A stretch of DNA of 64,000 bases from Chitinophaga sp. MM2321. GTDB taxonomy: Bacteria; Bacteroidota; Bacteroidia; Chitinophagales; Chitinophagaceae. The position numbers and the translations under genes are program-made. The notes under the pieces were generated by a model. That model saw only the letters and a list, made by a program, of their open reading frames with translations, searched no databases and was not told the DNA's origin. The stretch covers positions 5,489,001-5,553,000 of the forward strand of contig NZ_OZ035533.1 in NCBI RefSeq assembly GCF_964033635.1, written 5' to 3'. Within the stretch, counting starts at the first letter, position 1, and each line of letters opens with the position of its first letter. Of the stretch, positions 1 through 9,295 are shown one piece after another.

Positions 1-325
1 TTTTCGGGCTCAGGGCCTCCGCCTTATCAAGATTGGCTTCCGCTTTATCTGCCAACGGATCTATCTTACTCTTATCCTGTTGCATAAATGCAATCATGAT
101 GTCGCAGTAAGCGGCATAGTAATACGGCAGCCACTGACTTTTTTCCGCATCTGCAATGCGTTCAAAGGTGTTGGCTTTTTGCAGTAATCCGTCAGGATTG
201 AATACGCTGCTGCTGTCCAGGTCAGCAGTCTGCTGCGTCATCGCATCCTGGTATTGGGCGCTCTGCGCCATAGCGGCTATTGCCAGCCCGCCCGTTAAAA
301 AAAGAGAAAGAAAGATACGTTTCAT
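1..325 (-). CDS. Secreted hypothetical protein, N-terminal part only
   Basis: An open frame runs from an ATG at 323-325 off the left edge of the window, so only about 108 N-terminal residues are visible. The protein begins with a Sec-type signal peptide (MKRIFLSLFLTGGLAIAAMAQ, cleavage likely after the AQ). What follows is an alanine-, glutamine- and lysine-rich helical sequence with a tyrosine-rich stretch (QWLPYYYAAY), which resembles the helical-repeat (TPR-like) periplasmic proteins of Bacteroidota, but I cannot count a clean TPR. It starts 11 bases after the stop of the TonB receptor at 337-2493 on the same strand, so the two are probably co-transcribed. Function unknown; the secretion call is firm and the TPR resemblance is weak. 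Confidence 0.75.
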   Translation of the reverse strand, partial: MKRIFLSLFLTGGLAIAAMAQSAQYQDAMTQQTADLDSSSVFNPDGLLQKANTFERIADAEKSQWLPYYYAAYCDIMIAFMQQDKSKIDPLADKAEANLDKAEALSPK

Positions 326-336
326 ATGAGTTGGAG

Positions 337-2493
337 TTATAAGTTATTAATTACATCCTGTCTTCTGTCTATTCCAAAGTTCATGAACATGCCCAGGTAA
401 ATAAACCGCGGCAGATTAGGTGTGATCTCATCCCGCCGCAATCCATCGGAAGAATAGTGATAGCCGAATACCTGTTTGTTGCCCGGTGCATTGCTCACCG
501 CCAACACAAAAATGGTAAAGGCTTTACGGATAGTGGTCAGATAACTGGCGCTTACACCCAATGCATTGTAGGACATCGTTTTCTCCGACATAAACTTGTC
601 CTGTGGAAGATTGGGATTATAGTAAGGCCGGCCGGTAGCAAACGTATAGGTAAGTCCCAGGTTGGTGCTCAGCTTTGGAAAGAAGTGTTTGTACACCACA
701 CTCGCCGTATGGTTGGCTGCAAAGTCCGGCTGCACCCGGAAAGGATAGTTGAGATAATCACGTTTGGTGTCCAGGTAGGAATATGAAATCCAGTAGTCCA
801 CGTTCTTAAATGTTTTGCGGTCGCGCCAGAAAACTTCGATGCCCTGCGCATAGCCGCTACCGTTATTACTGTAAGCCGGTGTTGTTTTTACGAGGTCCGC
901 ATATTTTTTATAGAACGCCTCTACACGGAAAGTATAGTCCATGGCTACGCGCTGAAAGCTGGCGATGTAATGCGTCGCTTTCATATAGCCAAGACCGTTA
1001 TCAAAGCGCACATATTGCGGTTCCGGTTTCTGATAGTAATCGCCATAAGCTACGGAGAACTGGCTGTAGTTATCTACTTTATAGGCCAGCGATACACGGG
1101 GTGCAAAGTTCATCTTACCCAGTATGGAGGAATACTCTCCGCGGCCGCCTGCACGGCCTACAAAGCTGGGCGTAAAATAAATATCTGTCTCTGCAAAAAC
1201 GGCGGTATAATTATCACCATAATTAGCTTGTTGCTGGTTGAAGGCTGATTTCTCTACGGCATACTGGTATTCAGCCCCCAGTCGCAGGGCCGAAAAACTG
1301 CCCATACTTTTAGAGAACATCACCCGTGATTGGCTCAGGTCTGAACGTACTTTGATGGCGGTGGGTGGAAGTCCTTTCTGAAGGGTATCTGTTTTTATAT
1401 TGTCGGCATTGCTACTGTAGGAAGCGCCGATGTACAGGCGCCAGTTATGACCGATATTTTCCCGGTAGGTCATATTCGTATATACGTTATTGTTACGTAG
1501 CTGAAACGATTCTGTATAACCGGGATATTCTATACTGGCTGTATTAAAACCCATTTTACTCCAGTTGCCGTAACCATAAAATTTCAGCATGCCGGTGGCA
1601 GAAGTTTTTCTGCGGAAGTTGAGCGAAGTACCGATGATTTCGGGGCCAAGATTAGGCACCTGCTTGGGTTTGGCTATATTAAAATAAGGTGCCAGGTTGG
1701 TATAATCAGCTTCTATTCCGTAAGATGTTTTTTTATCTTTTGAGAGACTTTCAAGCCCACCATTTACACCGATTACAGATAGTCCTACGGAAGAAGAAGT
1801 ACGCTCCGGGAGGTCCTGCGATTCCAGGATGAGGGCAGATGATAATCCTTGTCCGTATTGTGCCGAATAGCCCCCACTGCTGAAAGTGGTGCCTTTAAAC
1901 AGGAATGGGGAAAAGCGGCCGCGCCCCGGAATATCCGGCAGGCTGCTGAAGAAAGGATTCCGTACCAGCATACCATCTATCAGCGTTTGTGTTTCGTAGC
2001 CGGTGCCACCGCGTACAAAAAGTCCTTCGCGGTCGTTGGTTTGCTGTGCGCCCGGCAGGGTTTTGATAGCGTTTACAATATCGGCGCCTGCACCTGCCGT
2101 GGTAACGATGTCCAGTGGTTTGAGCACCGTACCTTTTTTATCGTCGCTGGCTTCAAAGCTGCCGGCGGAGATGGTGACCACGCGCAGGGCGTTGATAGCT
2201 GTTTTGAGTACGATGACCAGTTGCTCGCTGTTGCTGGTATTTATTTTCAGTTCCAATGACTGATAGCCGGTGAGTGTGGCTGCCAGCAACTGATCGCCGG
2301 TAGCCTTTGTGGTAAAGGAAAAGCTGCCATCAGCGGCGGTGGTGGCGCCATCGTAGGTGCCTTTAATAAATACGTTTACGCCTGGTAAAGCATGTTTCTT
2401 ATTATCGGTTACCTTCCCGCTGATCCTGCCCTGGGCCAGTAGTATTGCGGGAGAGAAAAGAAGGAGATATAGACAGAGGTTGTGCCTGAACAT
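337..2493 (-). CDS. TonB-dependent receptor with carboxypeptidase-regulatory-like N-terminal domain
   Basis: The 718-residue product is an outer-membrane TonB-dependent transporter. It has a signal peptide (residues 1-20, ending LLAQ), then a carboxypeptidase-regulatory-like beta-sandwich (about 22-100, GRISGKVTDNKK...GVNVFIKG), a plug domain (about 125-235, with FVRGGTGYETQTLIDG and GGYSAQYGQG) and a barrel to the C-terminus. It lacks the long SusC-type sequence and no SusD partner follows; a secreted protein of unknown function lies 11 bases downstream instead. The substrate cannot be told; the plug type resembles the shorter receptors often annotated as TonB-dependent receptor or collagen-binding-like. 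A well-formed promoter lies directly upstream (2513-2544). The final residue is Leu rather than the usual aromatic barrel signal, which is mildly odd. Confidence 0.9.
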   Translation of the reverse strand: MFRHNLCLYLLLFSPAILLAQGRISGKVTDNKKHALPGVNVFIKGTYDGATTAADGSFSFTTKATGDQLLAATLTGYQSLELKINTSNSEQLVIVLKTAINALRVVTISAGSFEASDDKKGTVLKPLDIVTTAGAGADIVNAIKTLPGAQQTNDREGLFVRGGTGYETQTLIDGMLVRNPFFSSLPDIPGRGRFSPFLFKGTTFSSGGYSAQYGQGLSSALILESQDLPERTSSSVGLSVIGVNGGLESLSKDKKTSYGIEADYTNLAPYFNIAKPKQVPNLGPEIIGTSLNFRRKTSATGMLKFYGYGNWSKMGFNTASIEYPGYTESFQLRNNNVYTNMTYRENIGHNWRLYIGASYSSNADNIKTDTLQKGLPPTAIKVRSDLSQSRVMFSKSMGSFSALRLGAEYQYAVEKSAFNQQQANYGDNYTAVFAETDIYFTPSFVGRAGGRGEYSSILGKMNFAPRVSLAYKVDNYSQFSVAYGDYYQKPEPQYVRFDNGLGYMKATHYIASFQRVAMDYTFRVEAFYKKYADLVKTTPAYSNNGSGYAQGIEVFWRDRKTFKNVDYWISYSYLDTKRDYLNYPFRVQPDFAANHTASVVYKHFFPKLSTNLGLTYTFATGRPYYNPNLPQDKFMSEKTMSYNALGVSASYLTTIRKAFTIFVLAVSNAPGNKQVFGYHYSSDGLRRDEITPNLPRFIYLGMFMNFGIDRRQDVINNL

Positions 2494-2512
2494 ATGGGGT
2501 GTTATTTCAAAT

Positions 2513-2544
2513 CAAATGTAAACTAGTTTATTTTATAAACCAAA
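2513..2544 (-). promoter_or_regulatory. Bacteroidota-type promoter of the TonB receptor
   Basis: On the minus strand TTTG (2541-2544) is followed after 20 bases by TACATTTG (2513-2520). This matches the Bacteroidota consensus TTTG-N19-21-TAnnTTTG in both boxes and spacing. The ATG at 2493 lies 19 bases after the -7 box, giving a short leader of roughly 13-15 bases. Confidence 0.7.
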
Positions 2545-2593
2545 CTTACAAGATAAATTTTTTATCTCCCAATAACCCCTGTTTTAATAAAAC

Positions 2594-2629
2594 AAAGAGA
2601 CCTTCACCACAAATGGTGAAGGTCTCTTT
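2594..2629 (-). terminator. Rho-independent terminator of the atp operon
   Basis: A perfect 15-bp stem (2594-2608 with 2615-2629, core AGACCTTCACC) has a six-base loop. Read on the minus strand it is followed by a T-rich run (TTTGTTTTATTAA). It lies about 25 bases past the atpA stop codon, so transcription of the operon should end here. Confidence 0.85.
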
Positions 2630-2652
2630 CTATATTTTCAGCAATTGAATGC

Positions 2653-4230
2653 TTATGCAAATCTTGGTTTCAGTTCATTTGCCAGGGTAACCATTTTCTT
2701 GATGCCATCTTCCGGCAGGGCGCCCTTTTTGAACTCAGCCAGTACTTCCGGTAAACGCACCTGCATTTCGTGCAGGAATGCTTCTTCAAAAGCACGTACT
2801 TGTTTTACAGGTACATCGCGCAGCAAACCGTTAGTACCCAGGTAGATCATAGCTACCTGTTTTTCTACGGCATACGGGCTAAACTGTGCCTGTTTCAGGA
2901 TTTCCACATTACGGGCACCTTTGTCGATAACTGCTTTGGTAGCAGCATCCAGGTCACCACCGAATTTGGAGAAAGCCTCCATTTCGCGGTATTGCGCCTG
3001 ATCGAGTTTCAGGGTACCGGATACTTTCTTCATGGATTTGATCTGTGCGTTACCACCTACGCGGCTTACCGAGATACCCACGTTGATAGCAGGACGGATA
3101 CCGGCGTTGAACAGGTTACCTTCCAGGAAGATCTGACCATCGGTGATGGAGATCACGTTTGTAGGAATGTAAGCGGATACGTCACTCGCCTGTGTTTCAA
3201 TGATAGGCAAAGCTGTCAGGGAACCACCACCTTTTACCAGGTGTCTGATAGACTCCGGCAAATCGTTCATCTGTTGTGCGATGGCATCATTGCTGATGAT
3301 CTTCGCAGCACGCTCGAGTAAACGGCTATGCAGGTAGAATACGTCACCAGGGTATGCTTCACGACCCGGAGGACGTTTCAGCAGCAGGGATACTTCACGG
3401 TAAGCAACGGCCTGTTTGGACAGATCATCATAAACGATCAGTGCAGGACGACCGCTATCACGGAAGAACTCTCCGATAGCTGCGCCGGCAAATGGTGCGT
3501 AGAACTGCAAAGGAGCAGGATCAGCAGCAGAAGCGGCTACGATAGTAGTATAAGCCATAGCGCCTGCTTCCTGTAATGTTTTCATTACACCGGCAACAGT
3601 AGATGCTTTCTGACCAATAGCTACGTATATGCAATAAACAGGTTTACCTGCATCAAAAAATTCTCTCTGGTTGATGATGGTATCGATACAGATAGCTGTT
3701 TTACCAGTCTGACGGTCACCAATCACCAGCTCACGCTGACCACGACCAATAGGGATCATAGCATCAATTGCTTTCACACCTGTTTGCAGTGGTTCTTTAA
3801 CCGGCTCACGGTACAATACACCCGGTGCTTTACGCTCCAGTGGCATTTCATACAATTCTCCGGCAATAGGGCCTTTACCATCAATAGGTTCGCCCAGTGT
3901 ATTGATTACGCGACCAACAATACCTTCTCCCACGTTAATGGAAGCGATCTTGCCGGTACGATGTACTCTATCACCTTCTTTAATGCCTTTGGATTCACCC
4001 ATCAATACCACACCCACGTTATCTTCTTCCAGGTTCAATGCAATAGCTTTAACACCGTTGCCAAATTCAACCAGTTCACCATAACGCACATTACCTAAAC
4101 CGTAAATGCGGGCGATACCATCACCCACCGACAATACCGTACCAACCTCTTCAAGGTCGGCAGAAGCATTGAAGTTGCTTAACTGCTGGCGTAAGATCGC
4201 CGAAATTTCATCAGGTTTAATATCAACCAT
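2653..4230 (-). CDS. atpA: F1Fo ATP synthase subunit alpha
   Basis: The 525-residue protein is the non-catalytic nucleotide-binding alpha subunit of the F1 head. The Walker A loop GDRQTGKTA is at 171-179, and the family signatures [22 protein letters not shown] and the C-terminal [11 protein letters not shown] are all present. Length is normal for Bacteroidota. It is the last gene of the visible atpB-E-F-H-A operon and is closed off by a strong terminator at 2594-2629. In most Bacteroidota atpG (gamma) follows atpA, but no gamma gene lies here, so it must be encoded elsewhere if the enzyme is complete. Identity is certain. Confidence 0.98.
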   Translation of the reverse strand: MVDIKPDEISAILRQQLSNFNASADLEEVGTVLSVGDGIARIYGLGNVRYGELVEFGNGVKAIALNLEEDNVGVVLMGESKGIKEGDRVHRTGKIASINVGEGIVGRVINTLGEPIDGKGPIAGELYEMPLERKAPGVLYREPVKEPLQTGVKAIDAMIPIGRGQRELVIGDRQTGKTAICIDTIINQREFFDAGKPVYCIYVAIGQKASTVAGVMKTLQEAGAMAYTTIVAASAADPAPLQFYAPFAGAAIGEFFRDSGRPALIVYDDLSKQAVAYREVSLLLKRPPGREAYPGDVFYLHSRLLERAAKIISNDAIAQQMNDLPESIRHLVKGGGSLTALPIIETQASDVSAYIPTNVISITDGQIFLEGNLFNAGIRPAINVGISVSRVGGNAQIKSMKKVSGTLKLDQAQYREMEAFSKFGGDLDAATKAVIDKGARNVEILKQAQFSPYAVEKQVAMIYLGTNGLLRDVPVKQVRAFEEAFLHEMQVRLPEVLAEFKKGALPEDGIKKMVTLANELKPRFA

Positions 4231-4312
4231 AATTATGATTTTTAAAAAAAGTCGTTAAAGAAAATGAGTATAACGACAACAGCTTTGCGTGTACGCAGCG
4301 GCTGCTGTATCA

Positions 4313-4873
4313 CTAACGTATCGACGATACGTAAATATTCTTGTTAAATTGTTTCTTGATATCCTGTAAGTCACGCAATACAGACGCATCAAAAAACTGA
4401 TCATTTGATTCCAATACAAAACCGCCGATCAGGTCTGTATTTACAACCGTTTCCAGTTGAATGTGCTGGGTGATTTCAGACGCTACTTTCTGTTTGATAA
4501 CATCCAGTATGGCAGGGTCCAGCACAGCAGCCGAGGTAATTTTTACCACCGCGATGTTTTTCAGCACATTATACTGACGCGAAAATTCAACCGCAATTTC
4601 AGGCAGGCTGCTTTCGCGTGATTTAGTGATCAGCAGGTTAATGAAAGTAAGGGTGATTGTACCGATACGGCCTTCCATGATGGCAGCCATGATCTTTTGC
4701 TTTTTATCAGCCTTAATGATGGGGCTTTTAAGCAAACTAACCACGTCGGGGTTTGTTTTCATTAACTTTTGTAAGAACAGCATATCGTTATGCACCGCTT
4801 CCAGCTCGTTCTTTTCCTGAACCAGATCTATCAATGATTTTGCATACCGGGATGCTAAACGGGGATTCTGCAT
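4313..4873 (-). CDS. atpH: F1Fo ATP synthase subunit delta
   Basis: The 186-residue protein is the delta (OSCP-type) stalk subunit that links the alpha3beta3 head to the b dimer. It shows the family's N-terminal ASRYAKSLIDLV helix start and the C-terminal block DLIGGFVLESNDQFFDASVLRDL. It lies between atpF and atpA in the standard order; the gaps of 73 and 82 bases on either side are longer than the tight overlaps seen in many atp operons. The gap before it carries a short direct repeat of TTAGCTTTT without obvious function. Confidence 0.95.
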   Translation of the reverse strand: MQNPRLASRYAKSLIDLVQEKNELEAVHNDMLFLQKLMKTNPDVVSLLKSPIIKADKKQKIMAAIMEGRIGTITLTFINLLITKSRESSLPEIAVEFSRQYNVLKNIAVVKITSAAVLDPAILDVIKQKVASEITQHIQLETVVNTDLIGGFVLESNDQFFDASVLRDLQDIKKQFNKNIYVSSIR

Positions 4874-4946
4874 ATAGCTCTTAGCTTTTAGCTTTTAGCT
4901 GTTGACCATCCACTGCTACTAACAGTAATAGCCAGCCGCTAATATC

Positions 4947-5441
4947 TTAATTCAATTTAATTTCTCCTGCGAGTTGTCTCACGTAACCTTCCTGTGCTGT
5001 TTTATCAGCCAGTTCTCTTCTCAGCACTTTTTCCGCCACTTCAATCACAAGGTTACCTACCTGGTTCTTCACATCCGTTAACGCAGCCATTTTCTGGTTT
5101 TCGATAGCGGTGTATGCTTCACTGATGATCTTTTTCGCTTCTGCCTGAGCCTGCGTTTTAGCTTCGCTGATGATCATATCTTTCGCGTCTTTCGCTTCTT
5201 TCAGGATCTTGCTTCTTTCAGCCTTAGCTTCCGCCAGTACATGTTCATGTTCTGCCTTCATCTGCGCCATTTCTTCCTTCACTCTTTCTGCTGTAGCAAT
5301 AGAATCTGTGATAGAACATTCCCTTTCTTTCAAAGTAGCGAGGATAGGCGTCCATGCAAATTTTTTCAGAATCAGGAAAACGATGATGAAAATCACTAAT
5401 GAAATAAGAAACAAGCCTAACGCGGGTTGTAACAGATCCAT
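4947..5441 (-). CDS. atpF: F1Fo ATP synthase subunit b
   Basis: The 164-residue product has one N-terminal membrane segment (about residues 6-27, ALGLFLISLVIFIIVFLILKKF) followed by the FAWTPI turn and a long, charged, alanine-rich coiled coil, the layout of the Fo b subunit that forms the peripheral stalk. The C-terminal VRQLAGEIKLN closes the dimer region. It is unusually far from atpE (161 bases); that gap holds a hairpin (5558-5590) and a degenerate copy of palindrome family I (5451-5540). Confidence 0.95.
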   Translation of the reverse strand: MDLLQPALGLFLISLVIFIIVFLILKKFAWTPILATLKERECSITDSIATAERVKEEMAQMKAEHEHVLAEAKAERSKILKEAKDAKDMIISEAKTQAQAEAKKIISEAYTAIENQKMAALTDVKNQVGNLVIEVAEKVLRRELADKTAQEGYVRQLAGEIKLN

Positions 5442-5450
5442 ATAATTAGA

Positions 5451-5540
5451 ATTTTGAGATTTTTTGATTTTTTGATTTTTTGATTTCGAGACCTGCGAAT
5501 TTTTGATTTCGATATAAATCTCTACATCAAAAAATCAGGA
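5451..5540. repeat. Degenerate copy of palindrome family I inside the atp operon
   Basis: The atpE-atpF gap contains three in-register units of GATTTTTT followed by TGATTTCGAG, matching the outer arm of the well-preserved copies at 37734, 48789 and 60702. An 11-bp arm GATTTTTTGAT (5458-5468) pairs with ATCAAAAAATC (5526-5536), but the inner GAAATGCAGC core is missing. It therefore looks like a decayed member of the same family. Confidence 0.5.
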
Positions 5541-5557
5541 AATCTCTAAATCAGAAT

Positions 5558-5590
5558 ACTGCATCCATTGCCCTGTGCGCCGGATGCAGT
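5558..5590 (-). promoter_or_regulatory. Intercistronic hairpin behind atpE
   Basis: A 9-bp perfect stem ACTGCATCC/GGATGCAGT (5558-5566 with 5582-5590) with a 15-base loop sits 12 bases after the atpE stop codon. There is no T-run after it in the direction of transcription, so it is more likely an mRNA 3'-end stabilising or partial attenuating structure than a full terminator. Such a structure could help raise subunit c over the rest of the operon; that role is inference. Confidence 0.5.
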
Positions 5591-5602
5591 AAAAAGTTTG
5601 GC

Positions 5603-7068
<1,466 letters not shown>

Positions 7069-7087
7069 CGTTTTCTGAAATTTTGCG

Positions 7088-7095
7088 CAAAGATA
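7088..7095 (-). promoter_or_regulatory. -7 element of the atp operon promoter
   Basis: TATCTTTG on the minus strand matches TAnnTTTG and lies 19 bases before the atpB ATG. No good TTTG is seen 19-21 bases further upstream, so only the -7 half is convincing. Confidence 0.5.
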
Positions 7096-7204
7096 CTTGA
7101 TTTTATCTCAAAAATTCAGCGACTACGCAAAAATCTCTTGATATATTGTAAATATACTGATAACCAGATTGTTACGAGGTAATTAAGCGGTAAATTATGG
7201 CAAT

Positions 7205-7232
7205 AAAAAAGGCGGTTGAAATCAACCGCCTT
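7205..7232 (-). terminator. Terminator of the ABC exporter gene
   Basis: GGCGGTT (7211-7217) and AACCGCC (7224-7230) form a GC-rich stem, extended by two A-T pairs, and read on the minus strand it runs into TTTTTT. It lies about 125 bases beyond the stop of the ABC transporter gene and upstream of the atpB promoter, insulating the two units. The 71-codon frame over this region (7116-7331) is not believed. Confidence 0.75.
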
Positions 7233-7358
7233 CGCATAATATGTCATATAATTTTTTTCATCATCTAAAACAGGGTTTTTTCGACCTCTTTTCAGGGAGT
7301 TTTTATCTGTCAAAAAAGTACAAATAACCACCTGCTTGAAAAGATTATTAAAGAGATG

Positions 7359-9119
7359 TTATACTTTATTAACGTTAAACTGCATACTATGTAATTTGAA
7401 GTAAAAACCTTCCAGTTGCAGCAATTCTTCATGGGTGCCCATCTCTTTAATCTCCCCTTTATCCAACACGATAATTTTATCCGCCTTGCTGATAGTAGAC
7501 AGCCGGTGTGCAATGATAATGGCTGTTCTGTCTGCAATGAGCTTGTCAATGGCCTGCTGGATCATCATTTCTGACTCTGTATCCACTGAAGATGTTGCTT
7601 CATCCAGGACCAGGATAGCCGGATCATACAGCAATGCACGCGCAAAGGAGATCAACTGCCGCTGTCCGAGCGACAACGTGCTGCCCCGTTCCATTACCTG
7701 GTAATCATATCCTCCTGGCAGCTGCATGATAAAATCGTGGATACCGATCAGCCTGGAAGCCTCTTCAACCTGCGCACGCGTAATGGTATTGTTGTGCAGG
7801 GTAATATTGTCATAGATAGAGCCGGAGAAGAGAAATACATCCTGCAACACCACGCCGATCTTGCTACGCAACCCATCCAGGGAATAGGCTGCCAGGTCGA
7901 TGTCATCGATCCTGATGCTCCCTTTCTGTATTTCGTACAGCCGGTTGAGAATACTGATAATCGTGGTTTTGCCGGAGCCGGTATGCCCTACAATGGCTAC
8001 AGTGTCGCCCGGGTTCGCATGGAAGGTGATATCTTTCAGCACATAACGGTCATCCACATACGCAAAATGTACATGATCGAAGGTAATAGCGCCTTTCATA
8101 TTATCTACCGGCTGGTGGCCTCTATCGGGGATATAGTCCTTGTTATCCAGGATCTTGAATACTCGCTCACTGGCTACCATACCCATTTGCAGGGTATTGA
8201 ACTTATCTGCCAGCATCCGCAACGGGCGGAATAACATATTCAGGTACATGATAAAGGCAATCATCACCCCCTGTGTCACCTCGTAGTTCAACACTTTATT
8301 GGAACCCCACCATACCATCAGTCCCAATGAAATAGCCAGGATTATTTCCACCACGGGAAAAAATACAGAATACGCAAAAATGGCGTCTATATTAGCTTTC
8401 CGGTGTTCCCTGTTAATATTTTTAAAGCGGGAAGCTTCGCGCTTCTCTGCGGTAAACGCCTGCACCACTACCATTCCCGTAAGATGCTCCTGCACAAAAG
8501 CATTGAGCGCCGCCACCGCATTACGTACCCGGTGAAAAGATTTGTTCACACTCTCCTTAAATACATACGTAGCGAAGATCAATATCGGGAAAGGCGACAG
8601 GCTCACGAGTGTCAGGCGCCAGTCTTCCATAAACATCACCAGCAGAATCGCAATGATCATTAACAGATCAGACACAATGGAAATGATCCCTTCAGAAAAC
8701 ACATCGTTGATGGCTTCTATATCATTAACGGTGCGCGTAGTGAGTGTACCGATAGGTGTTTTATCAAAAAATGCCAGGTTCAGGTGAACGATCTTTTTAT
8801 AGACTGTTACCCGCAGATCCTTTACTACAGACTGTCCCAACCAGTTAGTAAGATAAGAAAAGTAGAACCGTACAATCGTTTCAAGCAGTAACAGCAATAC
8901 CTGTATAATGGTAATGGTGACCAGCATCTGCATGAGTTGATTGGAGATATACTTATCTACCGTTACCTGGATCAGGTAAGGACGTAAAGGCGAGATCACT
9001 GCAAACACAACGGTCATGATCATTGACAGATATAATGACCGCTTATAAGGCGCTGCAAATGAGAAAATGCGTCGCAATAAACTAAAATCAAATACTTTCT
9101 TTACAGCCAGATTTTCCAA
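7359..9119 (-). CDS. ABC exporter, fused permease and ATPase (MsbA/MdlB type)
   Basis: The 586-residue half-transporter has an N-terminal six-helix exporter domain (about 20-320) and a C-terminal nucleotide-binding domain. Visible motifs are Walker A GHTGSGKTT (about 377-385), the signature LSLGQRQ, Walker B ILVLDEATSSVD and the switch histidine in IIAHRLST. These place it in the homodimer- or heterodimer-forming lipid/multidrug exporter family. The substrate is unknown, and no second half-transporter adjoins it. The ATG at 9119 is followed upstream by a palindromic repeat (9134-9295) rather than a recognisable promoter, so it may be read through from the gene at 9281-11488 across the repeat. 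Confidence 0.93.
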   Translation of the reverse strand: MENLAVKKVFDFSLLRRIFSFAAPYKRSLYLSMIMTVVFAVISPLRPYLIQVTVDKYISNQLMQMLVTITIIQVLLLLLETIVRFYFSYLTNWLGQSVVKDLRVTVYKKIVHLNLAFFDKTPIGTLTTRTVNDIEAINDVFSEGIISIVSDLLMIIAILLVMFMEDWRLTLVSLSPFPILIFATYVFKESVNKSFHRVRNAVAALNAFVQEHLTGMVVVQAFTAEKREASRFKNINREHRKANIDAIFAYSVFFPVVEIILAISLGLMVWWGSNKVLNYEVTQGVMIAFIMYLNMLFRPLRMLADKFNTLQMGMVASERVFKILDNKDYIPDRGHQPVDNMKGAITFDHVHFAYVDDRYVLKDITFHANPGDTVAIVGHTGSGKTTIISILNRLYEIQKGSIRIDDIDLAAYSLDGLRSKIGVVLQDVFLFSGSIYDNITLHNNTITRAQVEEASRLIGIHDFIMQLPGGYDYQVMERGSTLSLGQRQLISFARALLYDPAILVLDEATSSVDTESEMMIQQAIDKLIADRTAIIIAHRLSTISKADKIIVLDKGEIKEMGTHEELLQLEGFYFKLHSMQFNVNKV

Positions 9120-9133
9120 TGGAACCAGTTTAA

Positions 9134-9295
9134 GACCAGGATTAAAGGATATTCAGGATTAACAGGATGGGTGTAACCAAGATTAAATAGATTACCAGGA
9201 TGGGTGTAGCCGATTTAACTGTATAAATTTAATATTTATCTGCTTATATCTGCTACACCCATCCTGTTAATCCTGATAATCTATTTAATCTTGGT
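9134..9295. repeat. Palindrome family II, complex copy
   Basis: An inverted repeat has a left arm at 9176-9210 (ACCAAGATTAAATAGATTAC...GGGTGTAGC) and a right arm at 9252-9295. The right arm carries nine extra bases (AGGATTAAC) missing on the left. A further tandem copy of the left arm core lies at 9134-9175, and the shared core GGATTAACAGGATGGGTGT recurs at 14519-14537. The right arm overlaps the last codons and stop (9281-9283) of the neighbouring gene. Confidence 0.8.

Noticed and set aside
7116..7331. 71-codon frame upstream of the atp operon
   Set aside because: It runs across a GC-rich terminator hairpin and the region of the atpB promoter, has no recognisable protein features and no good start context.
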